A stretch of 64,000 nucleotides of DNA from contig CAJHNH020002058.1 in NCBI GenBank assembly GCA_905116865.2, forward strand, positions 37,501 through 101,500, given 5' to 3'. Of the stretch, positions 23,301-34,379 are shown piece by piece; within the stretch, counting starts at the first letter, position 1; each line of letters opens with the position of its first letter. Source of the stretch: Candidula unifasciata. Taxonomy: Eukaryota > Mollusca > Gastropoda > Stylommatophora > Geomitridae. Made by a program: the position numbers and the translations under genes. The notes under the pieces were generated by a model that was not told the DNA's origin, did no database searches, and saw only the letters and a list, made by a program, of their open reading frames with translations.

Positions 23301-25989
23301 CAATATGTTTGCACTAGGAGACCGTTTTTCCCGCTTTATAATTAACTTAAAATAATTATACAATTAGCTAACGTTATTTTAATCATTTTTTTTTTAAATC
23401 CACAACCACTGTAGCATTTGTCCATGCATCGGTCATTATTTAGAGCCCTTCGCACTCTCTGTTGGATATTTTTTTTTTCCTGATCACCCTAAATTCCCAA
23501 TAATTAATTTGGACCATCATTGCGCCTTTTCTAAGATTATTCTTTAGTAATTAACTTCAGATACTTAGTAAATTAATAATGTTAAGTGAGTTACTTTTTA
23601 AACATCTACAACTCTTGTAGCATTTTTTAATGCGTCTGTTGTTTTTTAGAATCCACGGAATTTTCAGTCGGAATTGGTAAATCTAAGTGGTCGAGAAACA
23701 ACAGCAGCGCTGACAGCGTTCCCTTTCATCAGGCCTGCCAGTACTTGGGCTTTCCCCCAAGAACTGGGTTTTTTTACGACACCTTGGGTTAAGATTTTGA
23801 AATCTTTTTTTTTAAACATATATATCCTTATATAAAAGTGGGTAAATGTTTTATTTCGTAATTATAAAATATGTACTATTTGTCAATGTTTTTTTCTTAT
23901 ATATTGCTTGGGTTTTTGGTAAGCTGTCACATACCGCTCGTGTCGCGTGCCTGATTTAAGGATTGCTCCTTAAGAACCAACAGAACTCTGAAATAAAATA
24001 ATGTTGAGGCGTCGGCTCGTATTGGTCTAAGGGATATCCCGTGGCCAATATACGCTCAACTTATTTTAGGAGTAGGGCAACTTAAGTTCTGGCACTACAG
24101 AATATCTACTAATCCTAATCGCAACTTGGCTGGACACCCCCACTATTATAACAAGAAAGCCTCCAGGATATAATAGTATACTATCACAGCCATGTTAACA
24201 CAGATTAAACTTACTAATCACACAAACATAAAAGCTAGACAGTTTGAACAGTGAATGATGGACACTCAAGTCAATAACATGTAATAAATGCAACACATAC
24301 ATTATATAAGAATCAGCAAAGAACTTCAAGAACCCAGAGTGATAGGAAGGACAAAAACTTCAAAACAGATCTGACTGAATGTGTAAGAGATTCCCAAGGT
24401 CCGCCTAGATCATCATCATGATCATGTGGACGATTAACAGTGAAGCCCGGCAATAAACCAATTGACCACACTTATCTGAATCCCTGGTTTCTTGAACTTG
24501 CTGAATATTCAGTCACTGTGTTGTTACGTTGAAGACAGTCCCACACTAGACACCCGAACACTGGTGATACACCCAAGCTCCTGGAGAGGATCTCGGGTAC
24601 CAAGTCAATCACTTGAGGCACAAACAAGCTTCCGGATAAATGATGGTGAAGGTACAACACCCATTATGTTGTCCATAGACCAACTGGAGGATTTCCCTAA
24701 TGGATGACACAAGTTTGGTTTACAATTGGATTCCCACCACTGGCTTGGACATTGGTGACTTCCTTGTAGGTGTTTTTGTGGACTGCTGATTCACTGCCTG
24801 GCCTCCAAGGAGATACCATCCTGTATCAAGAAGGAACTCAGAATTAGCAGTCATCTCAGGGGTTACATGTCAAGCTCAGTTTATTAACATCCACATTAGT
24901 AATCATTCAGAGGAGAGTTTTCTGTATAATGAGACAGTATAAGTCTCTAAATATAATCTCTGTTGTTCAGTCAGTAACAGGGACAAGAGACGAGTAGCAG
25001 AGTAGAGACAGATAGACTCTATCAAACATAGGACATCAACTCTCATCGCCCACCTCTGCACTTGTAGATATACATCCCATCTCTCTCTCACATATATATA
25101 TTTTATACCTCCACATTCTGCCCACTGCACACCCAGTGTTGTTGTGCTAAAAAAAAAAAAACCTCTAACGTCACAGTGCCTAGCTGGCTGAAGTGTGACC
25201 CAGTTAAATATGTCCGCTATTTGACAAAAACTCTGTCGGCTGGTTAGAGAATAATTAACTTGCTGAGTTTAATATATTTATAATAGTGTGGGTCAGGTAG
25301 GGCACAAACTATTAGCCTGCGAAGGGAAAGGTTTGATTTCAGGGGCTTGAGTGTCTGAATACCAAGAACGGCCTAGTTCTGTGCGGTCACACAGCTGAAC
25401 CTTTCCTCCCTGCAGCAGCGGCTAACTTTATAGAGACATATATCATGGTACTTGTAAACTATAATCAACTTACCCAAGCTTAGGAATCCTTCAAAGATTA
25501 AACTGGTATTTTGAATGCGCCAAGATTTAATCAGAGAGGTGACGTACTTCTGCACACCTAGTAAGTCAGGCAAAGAATGACCCGGCCTGATCTCGCTTTG
25601 CGTCTCTAGAAAAAAAGTCCCGTATAAGTACACCAAGAAGTAAAAAGGTTTCCAGGAATTCGGAATATTATTCCAGAAAATATATATCCCACAGTTGCAA
25701 ATTTGAAAATGTAGACTTTTCAAAACAACTAGAGGGTATAGAAATATCTATTCCACCAGATAGAGGTAAATATCAAAATAATTGACTATATATCCACCGG
25801 ACGGGTTTAAATTTGAAATGTGACCTGCCCGCTAGGGGCGTCAACGTCACGACGAGTCTACTGTGCAGGGTTTAGTTGATTCACCTCTTGACATAAGCTT
25901 AGCTTCAGGTTTGACAAAAATCATATTGGCAACCCTCTCATGCTTGGCTGTCCGCGCGTGGCTGCTATAGATCTATTTCTTACATTCAA

Positions 25990-26060
25990 TGCTGGGTGGG
26001 CATGGGAGCCAAGGTCATTTTTGAAAGAAAAGTAAATCCGACCAGACCTGATTCCCAGAA
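25990..26060 (-). repeat. SINE family A, short reverse fragment
   Basis: GCTGGGTGGGCATGGGAGCCA followed by AGGTCATTTTTGAAA matches the family body. Confidence 0.55.
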
Positions 26061-26159
26061 ATGAACACACCTGCTGTGTTTGCCCTGTTGTTAACACTGT
26101 CACCGACCTATTATAAAAACGGCGTGTACTAACAGTGGGCTCATGTTTTCTTCTACCAT

Positions 26160-26450
26160 ATAGAACGGAGAGTTGGGGGAGGGGCAGTAGAAGATTGAGA
26201 GAAAGTTGAGAAAGAGAGGGAGCAGGAGGAGGAGAGGGGAATTTAAAAAAAAAAGAGAGACTAAGAAAAAAAAGTCAACACTGAGACATGGGGAAAAAGA
26301 AAGGAAGGGAAAAAGAAAGAAAGAAGAGGAGAGATACCAGGGAAAGAAGGTAGCAGGAAGGGGGTGCGGGGAACAACCACCCCAGTTGTCATTACTGTGC
26401 GGAGATAGACCACCCCGGGTGACATCGCTGTTGCAAAAAAAAAAGGGGGG
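26160..26450 (+). repeat. Purine-rich tract
   Basis: Nearly 200 bases are almost pure A/G on the plus strand (26160-26360), with a G run at about 26445-26455. The KR-rich frame is compositional. Confidence 0.7.
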
Positions 26451-29047
26451 GGGGGTTTCCGGTATTTGTTAATTAGGTCACGTCAACTGACATTGGCACA
26501 TTTATATGATCTTTACGTTCGCCTTGCCAGAACACACAATATGATATGTTTTAAGCCAGGCTCGCTGGCAGACAACAGTAAATGTATAAGGTTTCAGATG
26601 AAAAATAAATCAGCCTGCAGACATTTCCCTATGTTAAATAGGCGCATATCGTAGTGTATGTAATTGAGACATGCATAAACGGTTAGATCTCACTGTCCCG
26701 ATTCTAGCAATATATGGTTGCTAAGGGATTCGTTCAAAAACAAAAAAGTTATGGCCGTAAAATGCAAACATTGAGTCATTTCATCTCACTGGGTCGCAGC
26801 CGGAAGCCATGTTTCATGGATTTCCACTACAATTTTTCTGTTGTGGTGTCCGCCACTAAAATGTTAATATCTCCGCTTAGAATCGACTTACAGGCTTAAA
26901 TGAGGTACCGTTGGATTTGTAATTTTAATTTTCATCTAGCTGTTAAAATTTCGTAAGGAAAAGCACAAAAAATAAAACTTCACTACCATCCCTACATTAC
27001 AGCAACAATACAGACAAAGTAGTTTCTACATATCTTGGACTAGTTCAATTGGAAAAGTGTGATGCAGAAAGTATAGTTCAGGAACTGAGGAAACTTTTGA
27101 TCAGCAAACAGTTAGACTTGACAAATGTGGCTGCAATTGGTACCGATAATGCCTCTATGATGGTTGGCATAAACATTGGCGTTTATGCCAAGTTGAAGGA
27201 AGCTATCCCCTCGTTAATACTTATAAAATGTATGTGTCATTCATTGCAGCTAGCATTATCACATGCTTCATCTGAGTGTTTACCAAGGAATTTGGAATAC
27301 CTTATTGCTGAAATACATAACTGGTTTTCCAAATCATTTGTCAGACAACAGCAATACAATGCATTGTATTCAGCCTTAAATAATGGTTCCACGCCACCGA
27401 AAATTCTGTCAGATTGCAAAACCAGATGGTTATCAATACAACTAGCTGTTGGAAGAATTGTGAACCAATGGTTGGAGTTAAAGACACACTTTGAAATAAC
27501 AAGACAAAGTAAAAAGTGCTACACGGTTTAAATACTATATGGAATGTACAGTGATGAAAAAAATTTGGCATTCCTTCTCTTTTTACAACCCATTCTGATG
27601 AAAGTGCAAAAAAAAAAAAAAAAAAAAAAAAAAGATAATAAACTGTTCGAATCTAAACATGTTGATAAAGTTAAATAACTTGTCGATCTCACTTTGCTAT
27701 TTTACTCAGCTGGTAAAAGACTGGTGTTGCCAACTTCAAAAGCTGATTTGCTCACTTGCAATATAGAGAGCTATTTGGCTCCTAAGCCATACCTTGGATG
27801 TCAAATTGAATCAAAAATTGATGATTTAAAAACAAAAGGACTGTTAACAGAGAATGAAGAGAACAACTTAAGAAAACGCTGTCAAGATTTCCTTATCTCA
27901 TTGTTCAAGCAACTAAAGCAGAGACTTCCTGAAAATCTAGATGTATTGAAACATATTTCACTCTTTTCTGTGAGCAACATACTTCAACCAATAAAGGACA
28001 TACCTAAATATTGTAAATTTATGAAATGTTTAGGGGCTACTGACAATAGTGTCGCGGAAGCAGAATATCAGTAAACCAAAATAAACTTGGTTGAATGGAC
28101 AAACAAAACAGAAACTGAAGCGTTTTGGACTGAAGTGAGACAATTTAAAGATGCCTCATCAAACAGTCCATTCTGTAAGCTCTTTGAATGTGCCATGTCT
28201 GCCATGATACTACCCCACTCAAATACTGACGTAGAAAGAGTTTTCAGTGCTATGAATTATATCAAATCTAACCTAAGAAACAGGATGAAATTAGACATGT
28301 TAAATACTATGTTGACAATACAGTTTGGCCTGATGAGAGTAGGAAAATGGTGTTCCACTTATCAGCTCCCTGATTGTGTATTAAAAGAAATTGGAACAGC
28401 TAAAGCATACCAGAGTCATTTTGGATCTGAAGCTTCAACTTCATCGTGCAAGCTAAGTTTATCCTGTGGATCTTGTGAAGCAGACATCAGTGAAGATGAG
28501 GACATGTGTCTATACTCTAAAGGGTAAGTCATTTCAATAGTTTTGTAATTTGTGACTCTTTTCATTTGGATGTTTTTTCTAATTGTTTCTCACGCAAATT
28601 TAGATGTTTTTGGACTCCGTTTTGGATGTTTTTCGTCAAAGAAAAGTGGCAACACTGTTGAAGCTACTAGGGAGAAAGGTGAAGGACAAGAGACATTTCC
28701 TCGAAACTCAAAAGTAGTCGGCATTGAACACTTGCTGATTCTGCAAGCTCCTGGCAGTGATCGTTGTGTCTATTCATCGTCCATTTAAGTTCAGGCAGTT
28801 TTATCCTGCTTTGCTTACATAATAAGCAATTGTGAGTATCAAAACATTTTAATATTATGTTTATATTGACGTATTCTGAGTTGACGTTATGTTCGGGACT
28901 GGACGGTCAGCACCCATGCCATACGGGATGCACTTTTTTGTTGTTTTAATTTAAAGCCCCACCTGGTTGTAGTTAGTCGGTCGCCCTAGTTGTTCGTCCA
29001 TCAAGAGTGATGAAGACCACTTTTCGTCCAAAGTAGTAAGGATCAGT

Positions 29048-29275
29048 GATATATGAGTACAAAGGTGGCTGATTGGTCCAATGTGAGTCTAGAAAGCCAG
29101 TTCTTAAGCAGTGCGGACAACAGGTCAGGTGGAAGCCGCATTGAGTTAAGAATGGGAATTATAATAATAATAATTCCCATTCTTAACTTAATGCGGCTTC
29201 CACCTGTTGTCCGCACTGCTCAAGAACTTTCTAGACTCACATTGGACCAATCAGCCACCTTTGTACTCATATATA
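29048..29275. mobile_element. Foldback MITE with near-perfect arms
   Basis: Arms of about 112 bases (TATGAGTACAAAGGTGGCTG at the left; its complement at 29273) meet in a tiny centre (ATAATAATAATAAT, about 29160). Flanking TA at both ends is compatible with a Tc1/mariner-type target. No coding potential. Confidence 0.75.
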
Positions 29276-29372
29276 ATTATTAGCACAATAGACAAATCTG
29301 ACAAAAAGTTGTGTCCTAGTAAAATGAAGGATTGAAATGACAGCATTGTCGGGCAATAACTATTGTGTTATG

Positions 29373-29908
29373 GGCTATCCTCCTAATAACGTTCCTAAAT
29401 TATCCTGCCAGAAAATATACCTTAACAGGGGGGATACTCTTGCCGGTGGCGGAAGTTGCCAGAAGTTCTCAATTTGGCAGTGGCGTTATAGTCCCCGGAA
29501 GTGCGCAATTGACACGTGACTGAGGCCCTGTTAGGGTATATTTAGCAACTTTAGTCAAATTTTCTAAAAAACAAGTACAGCTGCATTCATATTGAAAAAC
29601 CCTTTCCAACGGTGCCTCTTTCATGCCTCTATGTCAAGTCTAAGCCGAGTTATTGAAGTTTTTGTGGAAAAGGTTAACAAAGAAGAAAATATAAAAGTGA
29701 GTTAAAACTTGCTTCCCAGAAATCAGAAGTTTTAGAGTAGTGTTTAAAAACTGCTTTAACTTATAAATTATTTGAAAAAGACCCTAGAAACTATATATTT
29801 TTGGATTCAGGGCAACAAACTTTAACCGAATAAACATAAAATTTTTGGTAGTTACGCAATACTATATTTTCCGGCTCTTATTTTAGGACTGTTATTCTGA
29901 GGATAGCC
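29373..29908. mobile_element. GGCTATCC-family MITE, copy with perfect 8-bp TSD
   Basis: Ends GGCTATCCTCC and its complement GGATAGCC, flanked by GTGTTATG on both sides (29365-29372 and 29909-29916). The internal AAGTGCGCAATTGACACGTGA is shared with copies at 48312 and 54114. Another left end alone lies at 30013. Confidence 0.8.
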
Positions 29909-30254
29909 GTGTTATGTTTAACGAATCCCTAAGCAACTGTATATCATGACAGTTGGGGCGATGAGGCCTAACTTTATATATGCATTTATTAAATACAAAT
30001 AATGCAAAACACGGCTATCCTCCGAATAATGGTCCTAAATTATCCAGCCGGAAATTAACATTTAAAAATGGCTGCTACCTCACTGTTTTTAAGTAAGCAC
30101 AGTATACACTTATATTTATTTACCAACAAGCCTGGCATGGTATATACTGTATTGATGGGGCAGACATATGGATCACATTAAAACAGCAATTATTAGGCGA
30201 TATGATCGAATTAACATTAAAAAATTGGCTGTCAGTAAAGGACGCTTTTCCTCG

Positions 30255-30496
30255 CCTTTAAGAAGATCATGGCTAGACCCATATTTTATAGACCAATCCG
30301 CACAAGATGGGTGATGTGGTCAGCATAATGCTGGTTGCCTTTACTTCCTAGGACTGCACCCGGTACCAACTGAAGGCTGGGTCAACCTGGGAGCCAAGGT
30401 CATTTTTTGAAAAAAGTCAGGCTCCGCCAGGGAGCGAACCCACAAACTTCTGATCCACAGGCCAGCGTTAGTCGATCTGCCGCGGCGACTTCCAAT
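30255..30496 (-). repeat. SINE family A, reverse
   Basis: Complete reverse copy from the TATAGACCAATCCGCAC end to the tRNA-like head at about 30496. Confidence 0.75.
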
Positions 30497-30679
30497 GATC
30501 TCTGTATCCATGGCATTTTTCCTAGAAACAAAGGAGCAGATACTCACCGCCCAGCTACAATGGTTCAAGATTTTTAAAATACATAACTTATGTGTAACAG
30601 TTGTACTTAGGTATTATATAAACCTTATTATTAAACATATAATCAATATTGACAATTAGATTGGCTAATAAACAGCATC

Positions 30680-31260
30680 TTGTCTCTTCTTGTTCTTCTT
30701 CAGCATTCTGAGCCCTTGAGGTTCATTGCTGTAGATATCACTCGCCTCCATTCATCTCTCTTGTTGGCCTTCTCTTTCCAGTTGGTGACACCAAGTTTTT
30801 ATAGGTCTGTTTGGATATTATCTCTCCATCGTCTTCTTGGTCTGCCTTGTAGTCTACGACCATTCATCTCCCTTTTGTATAGTTTTTTTTCTCTGTCATC
30901 TAATATTCTTTCAATATGCCCCAACCATTTCAGTCTATTAGCTCTCATGATGCCAGTAATTAATTGTGATTTAAACAGACTATGAATTTCATTGTTGCTT
31001 CTCACTCTCCATCCTCAGCTGTTTGTATCTTTGATGATCTAAAGATTTGCCCTAAGACTCTCTTATCAAATTGTTTTCTTTATTTTGATTTTGATGTTGC
31101 GAGACAGAGACTTTAGCAGATGTTGAAGCGCTTAGTGTACTATATTTCCAGATTGTACTCTAGATTGTATTCTATATTGAATTTCTTCCCTCAACATATT
31201 GGAACAGTTAAAGTTTGCACCCAAGCGCACCCAAGTACTTGTATACATCTGTTTGTTTGA
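30680..31260 (-). pseudogene. Non-LTR retrotransposon 3' fragment
   Basis: The minus strand reads NNEIHSLFKSQLITGIMRAN, RLKWLGHIERI and GRPRRRWRDNIQTD, with a GAAGAA-type tail at 30685-30705. Same family as 39780-40200. Confidence 0.75.
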
Positions 31261-31439
31261 TTTTAAAATAAATGATTCAGCATTTGGGGAATTAAGGTAT
31301 TCAGATGTAACTTAGAGCTGTTTAAGTGATTTAGCAAACACATTTTTTTGTATTAACTCTTTTAAAACAAATGTAAACACAACAGTCAATTTCCAATATT
31401 CATTTAAAAGGCGTATATATATTTTAAAGTTATCTGAGG

Positions 31440-31867
31440 TTAGCTGGTGTAATTTTAAATGATAGGGGCCTCAGGGCTTTATGTTTCTTAGGGCCTAATC
31501 AAGTCTAAATCTGGCCCTCTGCATAGTCACACTCTCTTTTGATATCCATTTGGTCTGTTCAACATCGCTAGACATAGTGGTAGACTGTCTTTTGGCAGCT
31601 AAGTTTAATGGCTGAACTAGTTCTATCGAAATCTGTCATGCTACTATCCCCACGTTGTTTTGGATTTCATCATTTCTGATCTCTCTTCTCTCAGTTGGTT
31701 AACTAAGAATTGTTTGATTGTTATGTTTATTTTTCTTTTACGTTTTCAAATAGTATCTACTTGAAAGTTTCACACATCTTTCTCAGATTAGTGCGTAGTG
31801 CACTATGTAAATCTGGTGCGTTCCACCCTTTTCTTTCAAATTGCTGAATATTTATTATGATTATGTC
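31440..31867 (+). repeat. Upstream half of the TNFR-like gene duplication, copy 1
   Basis: This block aligns by eye with 54545-54990. Shared landmarks include GCATAGTCACACTCTCTTT and GGTAGACTGTCTTTTGGCAG. It belongs to the duplicated gene unit and may include promoter or a 5' UTR exon. Homology resumes at about 33355 after an insertion. Confidence 0.7.
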
Positions 31868-33355
31868 TTCTTGTTCTTCTTGACATTCTCTTTTGCTGCT
31901 TTAGGTTTCCAGAGAGATATACGGTCCCGCTTCCTGCTCTTCTGGCTGCTTCAACCATAGACACATCATGGTGCTGTAGAGTTTCTCTGATGTTGTCTTT
32001 CCATGTTGTTCTTGGTCTGCCTCTTGCTTTACATTCTTATCTTCTTTTGGTATATGCTTTGTGTGGTATAGCATCAGAAGGCATTCTCTCCAATAGGCAA
32101 ACCATTTGATTTGCTGTCTTTGTATGTAATTTAGAGCTCTCCTTTCAACTTTGGACGGTAGCTGGATGGCTTAGTTCGGCTTAGTGGGAGTTCTCTCCCT
32201 TGGCTGCATTGCAAACAAGGAGCGGAAAAGTCACGAATCAAAGAAGACAGTGAGGTCGATATCAGGGCTGCCAATGCTTGGTTGTGTCCCCCAGATCTGG
32301 GTGTTTTTTTTTTAACGCTGCTGGGAAATCTGGGGTTTGTTTTTTTTGGTTTTTGCCGATCTGTATGCTTTAATGACCGATAAATTTGCATGGTTAGGGG
32401 TAGGGTTAGGATTAGGGTTACGGTTAGGGGTAGGTTTAGCTTTAGATGTGACAATTTTGACGCTGTAGTTCCCTACGCTATTGCCGTCATATTTGGCACA
32501 ATTCCAGTGGCGCCACTCCCACAAGCATCAGATTGTCGGCCAGTATTTGGAAGTTCTACGTCAACATTTTCACATCTAACCCTAACCCTACCCCTATCCC
32601 TAACCCAAACCCTATGCAATCCTACACGCAACCGTATCATGATAGACACCCTACGCAACCGTATGATGATAGGTAACCCTAGACGCAACCGTATGATGAC
32701 TAAGCAACCCTTCACGCAACCGTATGATGACTACGCAACCCTACACGCAACCGTATGATGATAGGTAAGTATGTCATTTGATTCGTGACTTTTCCTCTCC
32801 TTGTTTGCAATGCGGCCAAGGGAGAGAACTCCCACTAAGCCGTCCAGCTACCGTCCGAAGTTGAAAGGAGAGCCTAATTTAGAATTGGTTCTGTGTCGAT
32901 TTTATCTCATATAACCTCATTTCTAAATTTATTTCTTCTGGTCACTCCTACCATCTTTCTCAGACAGCTCGTTTCCATGGTTACTAATTTTCTTGTATGT
33001 TTTGTTGTGAGTGTCCACATCTGGCACTGGTAGCAGGGGGTGGGAATGAATATGTTTTGTATGAGATGTCTCTTTGTGCTGATTAGGATTGCATTACGCT
33101 GTAAGAGGGAGGCTAGCTGTCCCAGTACTTGGCCAGCTTATCGGATGTCTATTTCTTCTTCCAGTTTACCATCTTCAGTGAATGTTGTTCCAAAATATTT
33201 AATGCCTGTCTAATGTCTGTATGCTCTTTTGCTGTTTAAATCCTGCTTCTTTCTTCCTATTAACATTACTTCTGTCTTTTCGATGTTGATTTTCATATTA
33301 TTTGATTTACATTTTTCGTACATGGATGTGAGATGCTGTGGCAAATTCATGACTG
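31868..33355 (-). mobile_element. Antisense non-LTR retrotransposon fragment inserted upstream of TNFR-like copy 1
   Basis: On the minus strand, 33340-32884 reads as a reverse-transcriptase thumb region (KTEVM, KYFG, FTEDGKL, CYQCQ-WTLT, CLRK, GVTRR). After the 739-base element, 32126-31870 gives the C-terminal GRP-TW-DNI segment and a GAAGAACAAGAAGA-like 3' tail at the low-coordinate end. Copy 2 of the gene lacks this block, which defines it as an insertion. Frames are broken. Confidence 0.7.
32136..32874. mobile_element. 739-bp inverted-repeat element (MULE-like MITE) with telomere-type repeats
   Basis: Terminal inverted repeats of about 100 bases (32136-32244 and 32777-32874) begin GCTCTCCTTTCAACTT. 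The element is flanked by a perfect 9-bp duplication TAATTTAGA (32127-32135, 32875-32883). The related LINE copy near 2835 has one uninterrupted AATTTAGAATTGG, confirming the empty site. Long TIRs with a 9-bp TSD fit Mutator-like elements. Inside are TTAGGG-type runs (about 32392-32440), the opposite-strand CCCTAA-type run (about 32576-32613), and about five tandem copies of a 28-30-bp unit with ACGCAACCGTATGATGA (32622-32765). No transposase. Confidence 0.75.
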
Positions 33356-33443
33356 TATCTGTAATCAAGGCATGTTAACGTTTGAAATTTCTCTTTCAGT
33401 TTTTAAGCAGCAGTTGTATGAATGTTTCGTATTTCTGTTTCAG

Positions 33444-33497
33444 ATTCCACTTCAGGCCATTTCCATTTCTGAAACAAGCACTGTATTATCTGGGCAA
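33444..33497 (+). promoter_or_regulatory. Putative 5' UTR part of TNFR-like copy 1 exon, with splice acceptor
   Basis: TTTCTGTTTCAG ends at 33443. The following 54 bases up to the ATG align well with 55070-55134 before copy 2, which also follows a TTTCAG. Conservation of the acceptor and leader in both copies suggests an upstream non-coding exon that I cannot locate. Confidence 0.5.
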
Positions 33498-33777
33498 ATG
33501 TGTTCCAAAAAATACCTTATCGCAGCAACTATTGGTGTGCTGTGTAATGTAGCCCAGAGCAAAACATGCCACATAGGGCACAAATTGGTGGTAGACAAAG
33601 GAGCACCTTTTTGTGACATATGCGATCCTGGCACCTTTATGCCAGAAGACAATCATAACAAGACTAAATGTTATCGATGTTTCGAGGTTTGCAATTTTCA
33701 GGATGGACAAGCTGTCAACATGACTTTCAATTGTTCACACCTGCGCAGCGATCTGAAGATAACAGATAATATTACAG
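33498..33777 (+). CDS. Exon 1 of TNFR-like three-pass membrane protein, copy 1: signal peptide and cysteine-rich module
   Basis: The ATG at 33498 starts a secretory signal (residues 1-21, cleavage likely after AQS). A cysteine-rich module follows: C24, C39, C42, C58, C61, C65 and C79 with spacing C-x14-C-x2-C-x15-C-x2-C. The core CDPGTFMPEDNH resembles the C-x-x-C-x-(P/S)-G-(T/S)-F element of TNF-receptor cysteine-rich domains. Four sequons are visible (NKT, NMT, NCS, NIT). The exon ends ACAG|GTATGT at 33777 in phase 1. The open frame continues upstream to 33333, but a TTTCAG acceptor at 33443 and alignment with copy 2, whose ATG has an in-frame stop before it, place the start at 33498. The mature ectodomain is only about 80 residues, one module, where TNFRs usually have two to four. 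The ligand is unknown. Confidence 0.8.
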
Positions 33778-33799
33778 GTATGTTGGTTGTTGCAAGTAA

Positions 33800-34062
33800 T
33801 GTTGGGTCCCATTGTGAGGAAGACAAGAATAGACCCACTGCCTCTGTAACAATCATGTCACAGGAGTCGACTGATTTGAAGTCAGAGTACATCTGCCTGA
33901 GAAGTACGGAACAAAGAGTCTGCACAGAGATAAGCCAGATCTGTTAACTGAATGTGCACACAACACTCTGGTTCTGGAACAAGACTAAAGTCTGGAGGTT
34001 ATCAAACGCTCAGAACTTTCTGATAGAGTTTACAGCTGGTGAACACGAAAAAGAAGATAAAG
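33800..34062 (+). repeat. Family-B repeat in the TNFR-like copy 1 intron
   Basis: AGAATAGACCCACTGCCTC, GAGTCGACTGATTTGAAGTC, TTTACAGCTGGTGAACA. Confidence 0.75.
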
Positions 34063-34379
34063 TGTACTTGTCCTAATCTTCTGCTGTCCTTCTAAAAACT
34101 ATAGGGACTGATAGATAGTGCTTCCTGCTTGGTTTCCTTGGTCCCATTCGTGCGGGGGGGGGGGGGGGGGGGGTTAAATTGCTTCACTTATCCCCTAACA
34201 AGCACATCATTAAAGGGGACTTGTTAGGAATGTGCCGCAGTAGGATGTGTTCTGCGAAAAAGCAAAACTATTGCAGCCTGGCTGTAAACTACAACCCTTT
34301 TAAAGGCGAACAAAAAAGAGGAAGAAATGTAGATCGCAGAATGACACACCTGTCTGGAGCAACTGGTTCAGTGGAGAGT

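Larger units (their letters stand above)
22709..26987. other. 4.3-kb insertion inside the hAT transposase, mostly unrecognised
   Basis: Bounded by the loss and resumption of the transposase frame. It contains a tandem duplication (22940-23300), AT-rich DNA with a loose repeat pair (23385-23660; AACCACTGTAGCATTT / AACTCTTGTAGCATTTT), a SINE-A fragment (25990-26060), a purine tract (26160-26450) and TTGCTAAGGGATTCGTT at about 26716, which recurs inverted at about 29921-29940. I see no transposase or RT in it; 24000-25900 holds nothing I recognise. Confidence 0.5.
22182..28527 (+). pseudogene. hAT-family transposase (ZNF862/KIAA1586-like), interrupted
   Basis: Part 1 (22182 to about 22708) has a BED-like zinc finger: WLHDDKIKDWV, ARCKDC, LKNHAETKKHK, then LLLDESNDISVLKV, which carries the first catalytic Asp. 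The frame resumes near 26988 (YSNNTDKVVSTYLGLVQLEK) with AAIGTDNASMM (second Asp), CMCHSLQLALSHAS and CKTRWLSI. After in-frame stops at 27529, about 27677 and 28072 it ends with the hAT dimerisation region: PHSNTDVERVFSAMNYIKSN, LRNRMKLDMLNTML. An A run at 27608-27633 lies within the frame. Apart from stops and the insertion the frame is continuous, so the decay is moderate. Inactive. Confidence 0.85.
21729..28657 (+). mobile_element. hAT element with broken transposase and internal 4.3-kb insertion
   Basis: The left end CAGTGTTGTCACTTTGGATC (21729) and the right end, reversed, CAGTGTTGCCACTTTTCTTTG (28657) form the terminal inverted repeat, with subterminal GGATGTTTTT/ATCTAGAT-type repeats. 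No matching 8-bp flank was found. A short derivative with a perfect TSD lies at 46525-47552. Confidence 0.75.

Noticed and set aside
28658..28690. AGAAAGGTGAAGG shared by both flanks of the long hAT element as its TSD
   Set aside because: It is not adjacent to the right terminus (about 17 bases away) and too long for a hAT TSD; recorded as coincidence or local rearrangement.
32390..32620. Chromosome end or fusion scar from TTAGGG-like repeats
   Set aside because: The repeats lie inside a TIR element with a 9-bp TSD, so transposition is the simpler explanation.
33333..33497. Upstream ATG at 33333 as start of TNFR-like copy 1
   Set aside because: A splice acceptor lies between, the signal peptide begins at 33498, and copy 2 has an in-frame stop at the equivalent place.
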